From Streptomyces sp. BV286 (GTDB lineage Bacteria; Actinomycetota; Actinomycetes; Streptomycetales; Streptomycetaceae): 64,000 nucleotides of DNA. Shown here in pieces: positions 24,537 to 32,398 of the stretch (position 1 is its first letter; every line of letters starts with the position of its first letter). The stretch is taken from assembly GCF_019090165.1 (NCBI RefSeq), contig NZ_JAHRIB010000208.1:1-64000 (forward strand), given 5' to 3'. The position numbers were made by a program, and so were the translations under genes. The notes below the pieces were generated by a model. The model saw only the letters and a program-made list of their open reading frames with translations, was not told the origin of the DNA and did no database searches.

Positions 24537-25022
24537 ATGACGCAGCGCGTGGAACTGGCAGCGGTGATGGACCGGCTCGCGGTCGACGGGGTGGTCACCG
24601 AGTACGCGGTGGCGGTCGACGACGGGGACTGGGAGGCGTACCGACGGCTGTTCGCGCCGGACGGACGGGCGGACTACCGGTCCGCGGGCGGCATCGAGGG
24701 GGACGCCGTCCAGATCGCCGGGTGGCTCTCGCAGACCATGGAGCTGTTTCCCATGCGGCAGCATCTGATCGTCAACCGGCAGGTGACGTTCGGGCTGCTG
24801 GAGCAGGACACGGGCGACACGGCCCGGGTGCGGGCCGACTACGTCAACCCGATGCGCTTCTCGGGCCACGGGGACGGATCCACCGAACCCGACTTCGTGT
24901 GCGGCGGCCGGTACGACTTCGGACTGCTGCGTACGCACAACGGCTGGCGGCTGCGCGAGGTGGTCGTGCACGAGAAGTGGCGCCGGGCCACCCAGCCGCG
25001 CCAGGAGCCCGCCGCCCATTGA
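24537..25022 (+). CDS. NTF2-like (SnoaL_4) fold protein
   Basis: A 161-residue NTF2-like protein of the polyketide-cyclase/dehydratase type: 'VVTEYAVAVDDGDWEAYRRL' and 'GRYDFGLLRTHNGWRLREVV' are characteristic. The ATG is preceded by a GAGCC-type weak ribosome-binding site. It follows the TetR gene by 126 bp, so it may be separately expressed. Family members bind or isomerise small hydrophobic molecules; the ligand is not identifiable. It is unrelated at sequence level to the NTF2-like gene at 23276 beyond the fold. Confidence 0.83.
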   Translation: MTQRVELAAVMDRLAVDGVVTEYAVAVDDGDWEAYRRLFAPDGRADYRSAGGIEGDAVQIAGWLSQTMELFPMRQHLIVNRQVTFGLLEQDTGDTARVRADYVNPMRFSGHGDGSTEPDFVCGGRYDFGLLRTHNGWRLREVVVHEKWRRATQPRQEPAAH

Positions 25023-25185
25023 GACGGGCCGACCCCGCCCTTCGCGTCCTCGCGGGCCCGGCCCACCCCGACGACACCTGCCGACTGGCCTGACCCGCGC
25101 GAGTCTGGGCACCCTTACGGAGATCGTTCCGGTACGCGCACACTGGAGTCACGCACCGGGCTTCGGGGGCCGAGGGAGGCGCTGG

Positions 25186-26772
25186 ATGAACCTGTCCGCC
25201 ACTGACTGGCGCCGACGTCTCGCCTCTCCCTGGTGGCGTGGTGCGGCGGCCGCGCTCGCCGGAGCGCTCCCGATGCTGAGCTTCCCCGCACCGTCCCTGT
25301 GGTGGTTCGCGTACGTCGCCCTGGTGCCGTGGATCCTGCTCGTGCGCTCGGCCCCGACCGGGCGGCGGGCCGCGTACGACGGCTGGCTCGGCGGGCTCGG
25401 CTTCATGCTGGCCGTGCACCACTGGCTGCTGCCGAGCCTGCATGTCTTCACCCTCGTGATAGCGGCCCTGCTGGGCGCGCTCTGGGCTCCGTGGGGCTGG
25501 CTGGTACGCCGGTTCCTGGCCGGTGTGCCGTCGCCCGGCCGGGTGGTGGCCGCCTTGTTCGTCGTGCCCTCGGGCTGGCTGATGGTCGAACTCGTGCGCT
25601 CGTGGGAGGGGCTGGGCGGCCCCTGGGGCCTGCTCGGGTCGAGCCAGTGGGACGTGGAGCCCGCGCTGCGGCTCGCCTCGGTCGGCGGTGTGTGGCTGCT
25701 CAGCTTCCTGCTCGTCGCCGTGAACGTCGCGGTCGCCGTCCTCGTCGCGGTACGGCGCTCCCGCGTCCCCGCGGTCGCCGGACTCGTCGCCACGGCCGCG
25801 CTCACCTCGGCGGTCTGGTCCTGGTCGCCACGCCCGGAGACCGACGGCCGGACCCGGATCGCCGTCGTACAGCCCGGCATGATCGACGGCGCCGACGGCC
25901 CGGAGCGGCGGTTCGCGCGCGAGGAGGAGCTCACCCGGGAACTGGCCGGTCAGGACGTGGACCTCGTCGTGTGGGGCGAGAGCAGTGTCGGCTTCGACCT
26001 CGTCGACCGCCCGGACCTGGCGGACCGGCTCGCCGCGCTGTCCCGCGAGGTCGACGCCGACATCATGGTCAACGTGGACGCCCGCCGCTCCGACCGGCCG
26101 GGCATATACAAGAGTTCCGTGCTCGTGGGTCCGCAGGGCCCGACGGGCGACCGCTACGACAAGATGCGACTCGTCCCCTTCGGGGAGTACGTCCCGGCCC
26201 GGTCCCTCCTCGGCTGGGCCACCTCCGTGGGCAAGGCGGCGGGCGAGGACCGCATGCGCGGCACCGAGCAGGTCGTGATGGACGTCGGCGACGGACTGCG
26301 GGTCGGTCCGATGGTCTGTTTCGAATCGGCGTTCCCCGACATCAGCCGGCACCTCGCGCGGGACGGGGCCCAGGTACTGCTCGCGCAGTCGGCGACCTCG
26401 TCGTTCCAGAGCAGCTGGGCACCCGAGCAGCACGCGTCGCTCGCTGCGCTGCGGGCCGCCGAGACGGGCCGGCCCATGGTCCACGCGACCCTCACCGGTG
26501 TGTCGGCGGTCTACGGTCCGAGCGGCGAGCGCGTCGGCTCCTGGCTCGGCACCGACGCGAGTGCGTCCGCCGTGTACGAGGTGCCGCTGGCCGACGGTGT
26601 CACCCCGTACGCGCGGTTCGGCGCGTGGCCGGTCCACGCGGCCCTGCTGATCCTGGCCACTCTGGGCGGCGCGGAGGTCATACGGGCGCTGCGCCTCAGG
26701 CGGAGCGCTCAGTCACCGCCCGTACCACTCGCTCGCACAGTTCGTGAGTCGCCAACGCGTCCCGGGCGCTGA
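25186..26772 (+). CDS. lnt: apolipoprotein N-acyltransferase
   Basis: A 528-residue enzyme that adds the third acyl chain to lipoproteins. Six or so hydrophobic segments fill residues 15-215, and a nitrilase-fold domain follows with the Glu-Lys-Cys triad at E265 ('WGESS'), K326 ('YDKMRLVPFGEY') and C378 ('MVCFES'). One transmembrane segment follows near the C-terminus. Streptomycetes do N-acylate lipoproteins, and more than one Lnt is common. The last 25 residues ('LRLRRSAQSPPVPLARTVRE' type) are encoded over the 3' end of a convergent dehydrogenase gene, a 77-bp overlap. Confidence 0.92.
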   Translation: MNLSATDWRRRLASPWWRGAAAALAGALPMLSFPAPSLWWFAYVALVPWILLVRSAPTGRRAAYDGWLGGLGFMLAVHHWLLPSLHVFTLVIAALLGALWAPWGWLVRRFLAGVPSPGRVVAALFVVPSGWLMVELVRSWEGLGGPWGLLGSSQWDVEPALRLASVGGVWLLSFLLVAVNVAVAVLVAVRRSRVPAVAGLVATAALTSAVWSWSPRPETDGRTRIAVVQPGMIDGADGPERRFAREEELTRELAGQDVDLVVWGESSVGFDLVDRPDLADRLAALSREVDADIMVNVDARRSDRPGIYKSSVLVGPQGPTGDRYDKMRLVPFGEYVPARSLLGWATSVGKAAGEDRMRGTEQVVMDVGDGLRVGPMVCFESAFPDISRHLARDGAQVLLAQSATSSFQSSWAPEQHASLAALRAAETGRPMVHATLTGVSAVYGPSGERVGSWLGTDASASAVYEVPLADGVTPYARFGAWPVHAALLILATLGGAEVIRALRLRRSAQSPPVPLARTVRESPTRPGR

Positions 26773-27601
26773 GGACCTTGCCCGCGCCCACCGCGTCGAG
26801 GAAGGCGAGCACGACCTGCTCGATACCGCGCTGTCGGGCCACCGGCACCCAGTCGCCGCGCCGCCGCGTCGTCGGCTGCCCCTTGTGGTCGACGACCTCG
26901 GCGAGGTTGAGCACCTGACGCTTGGTGTCCTGTCCTGACACCTCCAGGATCTCCTCGTTCGAGCCGCTCAGCCTGTTCATCACCCCGAGCGCCGTGAACC
27001 CCTCCCCGGCCAGTTGCAGCACGACGTGGTGCAGCAGCCCGTCCTCGACGCGTGCCCGTACGCTCACGTCGTCGACCTGTCCCGGCACCAGGAACCGCAG
27101 GGTGTCCACGACGTGGATGAAGTCGTCGAGGATCATCGTGCGGGGCTGTTCCGGCAGGCCGACGCGGTTCTTCTGCATCAGGATCAGGTCACGCGGATGG
27201 TCGGCGCACTGCGCGTACCCGGGTGCGTAGCGCCGGTTGAAGCCGACCGCCAGGCTGGTGCTGCGCTCCTCCGCGAGCCGCACCAGGCGCTCCGAGTCGG
27301 CGAGTTCGTACGCGATCGGCTTGTCGACATAGGTGGCGACGCCCGCTTCGAGCAGCCGCGTCACGATCTCGGGATGCGCGTGCGTGGGCGCGTGCACGAA
27401 CGCCGCGTCGAGGTCCTGGGCGAGCAGCGCGGAGAGGTCCGTGTGCCGCCGCTCGGCCGGCACGTGCAGGCTGTCGGCGACCGTGGCGAGGGTCGCGGGC
27501 GTCCGTGTGTGCAGGTGCAGTTCGAGCCCCGGGCGGGTGGCGAGCACCGGCAGGTACGCCTTCACCGCGATGTCGCCGAGTCCGATGCAGCCGACCTTCA
27601 C
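26696..27601 (-). CDS. Gfo/Idh/MocA family oxidoreductase
   Basis: A 301-residue dehydrogenase, shorter than its paralogues in this window. The N-terminal Rossmann motif is 'GCIGLGDIAVKAYLPVLA', and the 'YVDKPIAYELADSERL' segment has Asp where others have Glu in the E-K-P motif. GTG 27601 is chosen because GGAGGA lies 7-12 nt upstream; an earlier TTG is unlikely. It lies 27 bp downstream of the flavin monooxygenase stop and may share its message and TetR control. Its 3' end overlaps the lnt gene by 77 bp on the opposite strand. Substrate unknown. Confidence 0.85.
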   Translation of the reverse strand: MKVGCIGLGDIAVKAYLPVLATRPGLELHLHTRTPATLATVADSLHVPAERRHTDLSALLAQDLDAAFVHAPTHAHPEIVTRLLEAGVATYVDKPIAYELADSERLVRLAEERSTSLAVGFNRRYAPGYAQCADHPRDLILMQKNRVGLPEQPRTMILDDFIHVVDTLRFLVPGQVDDVSVRARVEDGLLHHVVLQLAGEGFTALGVMNRLSGSNEEILEVSGQDTKRQVLNLAEVVDHKGQPTTRRRGDWVPVARQRGIEQVVLAFLDAVGAGKVLSARDALATHELCERVVRAVTERSA

Positions 27602-27628
27602 GGGGATCTCCTCCAACGCATTGGCGGG

Positions 27629-28837
27629 CTAGGGGACACGTACGCCCGTCTCGTCGGAAGCATACGGCGACCGCGGCGGCCGCCAGTCGGCGATTCCGTC
27701 GAAACTCCGCAGGAAGAGGGCGGGCCCGGCCTTGGAGACCATGGTGATCGCCGCGTCCCGCAGCAGGATCCCGGGACGGCTTCGCATCATGTTGAGGCGG
27801 GCCACCCCGACGGCCTTGCGGCTGATTCCGGTCGTACGCGCCTTGCGGGCCGCCGTGTACCCGGCGAGGCCCTCGACGGTCCGGCCGTCACGCGGGGCGG
27901 CGTGGTGGGCGAGCACGACCGCGTCCTCGATCGCCTGGTTGCCGCCCTGGCCCAGCGTCGGCGGCATGGCGTGCGCCGCGTCCCCGAGCAGGGCGACCCG
28001 GCCGGCGTGGAAGGCGGGCAGGGGCTCGGCGATGTGGTGGACGTCGTGGCGCAGGACGTCCACGGGGCGGGCGGCGGCGAGCACGGCGGGGACCGGGTCG
28101 TGCCAGTCGCCGAAGAGCCGTACCAGCTCGGCCCGTTCGTCGTCGGCCGCCCGCCCTCCGGCGGGCACTCGGGCGGCGGCGTAGGCGTACACCCGGCCGT
28201 CGTCGAGCGGGTGCGTGCCCCAGATGCGGCCCCGTCCCCAGGTCTCGTGCGAGGCGAAGTCCGCCCCGGGCAGCGGGATGACGGTCCGCCAGGTGGTGAA
28301 ACCGGAGTAGACGGGCCCCGGATGCCCCGGGAACAGCGTCCCGCGTACGGCTGACCGGATACCGTCCGCGCCGACGACCAGCTCGGCCTCCAGTTCACCG
28401 GCGGGGGTGCTCACGCGCGCGGGCCGGCCCGCACCACCGGGATCCACCAGGGCCGCCGCGGACGCCGTCCGCACGACGCCCTCGGGCAGCCGTGCGGCCA
28501 GGCTGTCGATGAGTGTGGCGCGATGCAGGAGAACGAGCGGTCCGCCGAAGCGCTCGGCCATCACGGCGGCGCTGCTCCGCGAGAGCCAGTGACCGCCGGG
28601 GGTGCGCAGTCCGCCGTCGCCCTGCCAGGCGGCGAGGCCGCGGATCTCGTCGCCGAGCCCGATCACGTCGAGGGCGCGCAGCGAGTTGGGCGCGAGGGAG
28701 ATGCCCGCGCCGACCGGTTCGAGGGAACGCGCCCGCTCCAGGACCGTGACCGCCCAGCCGCGCCGGTGCAGGGCCACCGCCGCGGTGAGACCTCCGATGC
28801 CGCCGCCCACGATCAGTGCGCGTGGTGACTGTGCCAT
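27629..28837 (-). CDS. FAD-dependent monooxygenase (PHBH family)
   Basis: A 402-residue group A flavoprotein hydroxylase. The FAD-binding motif 'VGGGIGGLTAAVALHRRGW' is near residues 10-28, the DG motif is 'VGADGIRSAVR', and the GD motif near the C-terminal third is 'VALLGDAAHAMPPTLGQGGN'. The family hydroxylates aromatics, salicylate or small cyclic compounds using NAD(P)H and O2. The ATG at 28837 follows the twin operators of the divergent TetR regulator. The substrate is undetermined; the pairing suggests induction by an aromatic or antibiotic-like compound. Confidence 0.9.
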   Translation of the reverse strand: MAQSPRALIVGGGIGGLTAAVALHRRGWAVTVLERARSLEPVGAGISLAPNSLRALDVIGLGDEIRGLAAWQGDGGLRTPGGHWLSRSSAAVMAERFGGPLVLLHRATLIDSLAARLPEGVVRTASAAALVDPGGAGRPARVSTPAGELEAELVVGADGIRSAVRGTLFPGHPGPVYSGFTTWRTVIPLPGADFASHETWGRGRIWGTHPLDDGRVYAYAAARVPAGGRAADDERAELVRLFGDWHDPVPAVLAAARPVDVLRHDVHHIAEPLPAFHAGRVALLGDAAHAMPPTLGQGGNQAIEDAVVLAHHAAPRDGRTVEGLAGYTAARKARTTGISRKAVGVARLNMMRSRPGILLRDAAITMVSKAGPALFLRSFDGIADWRPPRSPYASDETGVRVP

Positions 28838-28852
28838 GACTCCCCCAACGTC

Positions 28853-28901
28853 CACTACATCTGTAGTATCCGAACATGTCGACCGTACTACAGATGTAGT
28901 G
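28853..28901. promoter_or_regulatory. twin TetR operators (ACTACANNTGTAGT)
   Basis: CACTACATCTGTAGTA at 28853-28868 and its exact reverse complement at 28886-28901, separated by 17 bp. Each has 6-bp inverted half sites ACTACA/TGTAGT. They span the space between the monooxygenase start (28837) and the TetR start (28922). Confidence 0.85.
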
Positions 28902-28921
28902 CGAAAGGTAGGTTGGTCCCC

Positions 28922-29512
28922 ATGGCCCCCAGCAGCACCGGCGCGACCCGCGCCGAACTCATCGCCGACTCCGCCCTCGACCTGCTCGCCGAGCGCGGCA
29001 TGCGCGGGCTCACCCACCGCGCCGTCGACGCGGCGGCCGGGCTCCCACCCGGGTCCACGTCCAATCTCGCGCGGACGAGGCTCGCGCTGCTGGAGGCGGC
29101 GGTGCGGCGTCTCGCGGAGCGCGAGGCGCGGGTGCTCGGCCTCGACGAGATGCCGGATCCGCGGGGCGGCCTCGACTCGCTGGCGGAGGGCATGGCCCTC
29201 GGGGTTCACCGCTCGCTGACGGGCAACCGTCACCTGCTGATCGCACGGTACGAGCTGGCGCTGGAGGCGACCCGCCGTCCGGAACTGCGCGCGTTCTTCG
29301 ACGCCACGGGGCGGCAGTTCCGGGACGCCCTCACCGGGCTGCTGACGGCGGCGGGCTCACCGGACCCCGCACGGCACGTGCTGTCCCTGGTGGCCTGGGC
29401 GGACGGGCTGATGTTCTCGTGCGCCGCGGGTTCGTACCACGCGGACGTGCCGTCCCTCGGCGAGGTACGGGCCGGACTGCGGGAGCTGCTGGACGGGATG
29501 CTGCGCGACTGA
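28922..29512 (+). CDS. TetR family transcriptional regulator
   Basis: A 196-residue TetR protein. The N-terminal domain reads 'ADSALDLLAERGMRGLTHRA' and 'VDAAAGLPPGSTSNLARTR', the variant with Pro-Pro-Gly-Ser in the recognition helix seen in many actinobacterial TetR proteins. The ATG follows an AAAGGTAGG-type ribosome-binding site. The ligand-binding domain ends in 'FSCAAGSYHADVPSLGEVR'. It is divergent from the flavin monooxygenase, and the two ACTACA-N2-TGTAGT sites between them are the obvious operators. Confidence 0.91.
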   Translation: MAPSSTGATRAELIADSALDLLAERGMRGLTHRAVDAAAGLPPGSTSNLARTRLALLEAAVRRLAEREARVLGLDEMPDPRGGLDSLAEGMALGVHRSLTGNRHLLIARYELALEATRRPELRAFFDATGRQFRDALTGLLTAAGSPDPARHVLSLVAWADGLMFSCAAGSYHADVPSLGEVRAGLRELLDGMLRD

Positions 29513-29600
29513 CGAGACGGTCCGCGGGCATGGGCGCCTGCCGAGAGCGGGGACCCGGGGACCCGGACCCGGTGGCCGGGCGGTCCCGCACCGCGGCGGC

Positions 29601-29651
29601 CGGTGCGCCGGTGGCGCGGTGCAGCGGCGGCCCGGTGCGCCGGTGGCGCGG
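29601..29651. repeat. 19-bp direct repeat
   Basis: CGGTGCGCCGGTGGCGCGG occurs at 29601-29619 and 29633-29651, 32 bp apart, in the spacer before the DinB-fold gene. Neighbouring sequence is G/C-only and the repeat may be a slippage duplication. Confidence 0.6.
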
Positions 29652-29700
29652 GCACGAAAAGTGGTGGGCCGGGCCCTCGGCGGTCCGCGATGATGCGGCC

Positions 29701-30213
29701 ATGACGATCGAACGCAGTGAACCCGCCCAGGACGCCGGCGAACGGGCCATGCTGGAGGGCTGGCTGGACTACCACCGGGAGACCCTCGCCTGGAAGTGCG
29801 CGGGGCTGGACGACGCTCAGCTCAGGACCGCGTCGGTCCCGCCCTCCGAACTGTCCCTGCTCGGTCTCGTCCGGCACATGGCGGACGTGGAGCGCGGCTG
29901 GTTCCGCAGGGTCCTCGTGAACGACGACCCCGGGCCGATCCACTACAGCGACGAGGACCGGGACGGCGAGTTCCACCTCACCGAGGCGGACACCTGGGAG
30001 GAGGCCCACGCCACCTGGCAGGGCGAGATCGCCATCGCCCGCCGCAACTCCGCGCGCTTCGGCCTGGACGACCTGTCGGAGGGCGGGAGCAGGCACACCG
30101 GTGAGCCCTACAACCTGCGGTGGATCTACACCCACATGATCGAGGAGTACGCACGGCACAACGGTCACGCCGACCTGCTCCGCGAGAGCATCGACGGGGC
30201 CACCGGTGACTGA
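29701..30213 (+). CDS. DinB superfamily protein (DUF664)
   Basis: A 170-residue four-helix DinB-fold protein, paralogue of 12629-13186: both contain 'SLLGLVRHMADVERGWFRRV' or nearly so and end in 'HMIEEYARHNGHADLLRE'. The conserved His residues could hold a divalent metal. No gene partner is visible. The ATG at 29701 is the start of conserved sequence. Function unknown; thiol-dependent transferase activity is known for some DinB proteins, which is only a family-level hint. Confidence 0.88.
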   Translation: MTIERSEPAQDAGERAMLEGWLDYHRETLAWKCAGLDDAQLRTASVPPSELSLLGLVRHMADVERGWFRRVLVNDDPGPIHYSDEDRDGEFHLTEADTWEEAHATWQGEIAIARRNSARFGLDDLSEGGSRHTGEPYNLRWIYTHMIEEYARHNGHADLLRESIDGATGD

Positions 30214-30300
30214 GGCACAGGCCGCCGGGTGTTCACCCATGCGGGGCACACTCCTGTCGTCGGCTCCCCAAACCCGGGCCGACGCAGCAGAGTTGCGCGG

Positions 30301-30768
30301 GTGCATCGAACCGCGACCACCGCAACGCTCCTGGTCACCGTGGCCGTCTCGGCCGTCTCCGGCTGTGTGACCGTCCAGCGGACAGCCCCGCCCGGCCCAC
30401 CGCCCGTACCGCCCCCGGTGGCGGAGCCGCGGCCGGGCGGCCGGGCCGAACCCCAGATCGTGCAGGCCCCGGCCCGCGAGGCCCTGGAACTCATCGGCCC
30501 GTCCCGGCCTCCGGCAGCCGCGTCCACTCCTGCCCGTACGGCCCCCGAGGGTCCCGCCGCGGCCCCGGCGGCCCCGCCCCGCCACGTCCCCGCCGAGCCG
30601 CCCGGGCAGCAGCAGCGCCCGCGGCGTCCCGAGCACCGTGCGGTCCCGCCCCTGCCCACGTCCGTGCCGTCGGCCAACACGGACGTCTGCGCTCTGGGCC
30701 GGGCGTACGGCGGGTGGAAGGCGGACAGTCCGCAGGCGGCCATCTGCAAGGACATGTACGGCCGTTGA
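30301..30768 (+). CDS. putative proline-rich lipoprotein
   Basis: A 155-residue exported protein starting at GTG. The signal peptide (residues 3-21) ends in the lipobox 'SAVSGC', with Cys22 as the probable lipidated residue. Then follows a Pro/Ala/Arg-rich disordered stretch of about 100 residues. A short C-terminal module 'DVCALGRAYGGWKADSPQA' with two Cys ends in 'ICKDMYGR'. That C-terminal module looks conserved and folded, while the middle is a spacer. Function unknown. It is downstream of the DinB-fold gene by 87 bp. Confidence 0.78.
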   Translation: MHRTATTATLLVTVAVSAVSGCVTVQRTAPPGPPPVPPPVAEPRPGGRAEPQIVQAPAREALELIGPSRPPAAASTPARTAPEGPAAAPAAPPRHVPAEPPGQQQRPRRPEHRAVPPLPTSVPSANTDVCALGRAYGGWKADSPQAAICKDMYGR

Positions 30769-30845
30769 CCACCGGGGCCGCCCCGAAGGCGTCGGCCGGG
30801 CGACGACCGGCCCGGCCGAAGCACCCGCACCCCCGCCTTCGATCG

Positions 30846-31403
30846 CTAGGGCCTCTGGCGTGGCGGTCCCAGCGTGTCCCCGCCCGGCCCTCTCCCCTGC
30901 CTCGGCGTGGGTTCGGGTGCTTCGGCCGGACCTGGCCGGTCCAGTCTCGACTCCAGGCGGCCGATGCCGGCCCGGATCCCGTCGCCGTAGGCGTCGTCGC
31001 CGAGGACGTCCACACGGCTGCGCGCCACACCCAGGTGGCTGCGGGCCGCCTCGGAGCGGCCGAGCTTCACGTAGTCGGCGGCGAGGTTCAGATGCAGGGA
31101 CGGGTAGAAGGCCCGTACCGCGAGGGACTGGTGGTGCTCCGCGACCCGCGCGTCGGTGAGCTCGTCCGCCGCCGACAGGGCCCGCAGGTCCCAGGCGAGC
31201 TCGTCCGAGGGATCGTCCTGCGCGTCGGCCATGTAGTGCGCGAGCGTGCAGCGGTGGAGCGGGTCGCCCTCCTCACCGATCTCGGCCCACAGGTCCAGGA
31301 AGCGGCTCCGGGCCTCCTCACGGTCGCCGCCGTGGAGGAGCATGACGGCCTGTCCGATCCTGGTCATCATCGCGTCCGCCGCCTGTTCCTGTTGCTCCGC
31401 CAC
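30846..31403 (-). CDS. tetratricopeptide-like hypothetical protein
   Basis: A 185-residue helical protein resembling TPR-type cytoplasmic proteins of actinobacteria: 'IGQAVMLLHGGDREEARSRF' and 'FYPSLHLNLAADYVKLGRSE' are TPR-like helix pairs. GTG 31403 is chosen because GGAGGG lies 7 nt before it. The last 30 residues are Pro/Gly-rich. No catalytic residues are evident; it may be a protein-interaction module. No operon partner. Confidence 0.78.
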   Translation of the reverse strand: MAEQQEQAADAMMTRIGQAVMLLHGGDREEARSRFLDLWAEIGEEGDPLHRCTLAHYMADAQDDPSDELAWDLRALSAADELTDARVAEHHQSLAVRAFYPSLHLNLAADYVKLGRSEAARSHLGVARSRVDVLGDDAYGDGIRAGIGRLESRLDRPGPAEAPEPTPRQGRGPGGDTLGPPRQRP

Positions 31404-31624
31404 CGCGTCACCCTCCACCCGATCGTCCGCCGGCCGGCGCACCCGCGCCGGCCGTTGCCACCTCTCCCGACGCTAACGGCAGGCACTGACAATCGAGCTC
31501 AGGCGGCCCCGTGCAGCGCTGGGCCAGCCCGGTGACGGGGCCGGGGCCGGCAGGCCCGGCGCACGGGCCGCCCTGCCGGTTCCCAGGTCCGGTGCCGGTG
31601 ACGACCTGGTGACGTCACCTCGCG

Positions 31625-32308
31625 TCAGCCGAGGTCGGGGATCCGCCAGTCGATCGGGTCGTGGCCCTGCTTGGCGACCGCCTCGTCGATCTGGGTGAAG
31701 GGCCGGGAGCCGAAGAACTTCTTCGCGGACAGCGGCGAGGGGTGGGCGCCCTTCACCACGATGTGGCGCTCCTCGTCGATGAGCGGGAGCTTCTTCTGCG
31801 CGTAGTTGCCCCACAGGACGAAGACCGCCGGGTCGGGCCGGTCGGTCACGGCCCGGATCACCGCGTCGGTGAACTTCTCCCAGCCCTTGCCCTTGTGCGA
31901 GTTGGCCTCACCGGCTCGGACCGTCAGCACCGCGTTGAGCAGCAGGACACCCTGCTCGGCCCACGGCATCAGATAGCCGTTGTCCGGCACGGGGTGGCCG
32001 AGCTCCTCCTTCATCTCCTTGTAGATGTTCCGCAAGGAGGGCGGGGTCTTCACACCGGGGCGGACCGAGAAGCACAGGCCGTGGCCCTGGCCCTCGCCGT
32101 GGTACGGGTCCTGGCCGAGGACGAGCACCTTCACGCGCTCGTACGGCGTCGCGGCGAGCGCGGCGAAGACCTCGTCGCGCGGCGGGTAGACGGGGCCCCT
32201 GTCGCGCTCCTCCTCGACGAACTCGGTGAGCTCCTTGAAGTAGGGCTTCTGCAGCTCTTCGCCCAGGACGCCGCGCCAGGACTCGGGCAGCATGGCGGTG
32301 TCGGTCAC
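31625..32308 (-). CDS. ung: uracil-DNA glycosylase, family 1
   Basis: A 227-residue Ung. The water-activating loop GQDPYH has its catalytic Asp at residue 67, 'GVLLLNAVLTVRAGEANSHKG' is the uracil-recognition region, and 'GAHPSPLSAKKFFG' holds the leucine-loop/DNA-intercalation motif with catalytic His. The enzyme removes uracil from DNA after cytosine deamination or dUTP incorporation. GTG 32308 is chosen because AAGGAAG precedes it; upstream in-frame codons would extend past this site. Monocistronic. Confidence 0.96.
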   Translation of the reverse strand: MTDTAMLPESWRGVLGEELQKPYFKELTEFVEEERDRGPVYPPRDEVFAALAATPYERVKVLVLGQDPYHGEGQGHGLCFSVRPGVKTPPSLRNIYKEMKEELGHPVPDNGYLMPWAEQGVLLLNAVLTVRAGEANSHKGKGWEKFTDAVIRAVTDRPDPAVFVLWGNYAQKKLPLIDEERHIVVKGAHPSPLSAKKFFGSRPFTQIDEAVAKQGHDPIDWRIPDLG

Positions 32309-32398
32309 GTGAACTTCCTTAGATGTGCGGTCGTTTCCGGTGCACCAGAACCTACCGCCGCCCACTGACAACCGGCCGGGCTCCGGCCGACTCCGCCG

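Noticed and set aside
23280-25112. Minus-strand extension of the NmrA-like frame (902 codons in total)
   Set aside because: It crosses the NTF2-like and TetR genes and their operators. The compact Rossmann-initiated start at 23279 with 4-bp overlap is the real start.
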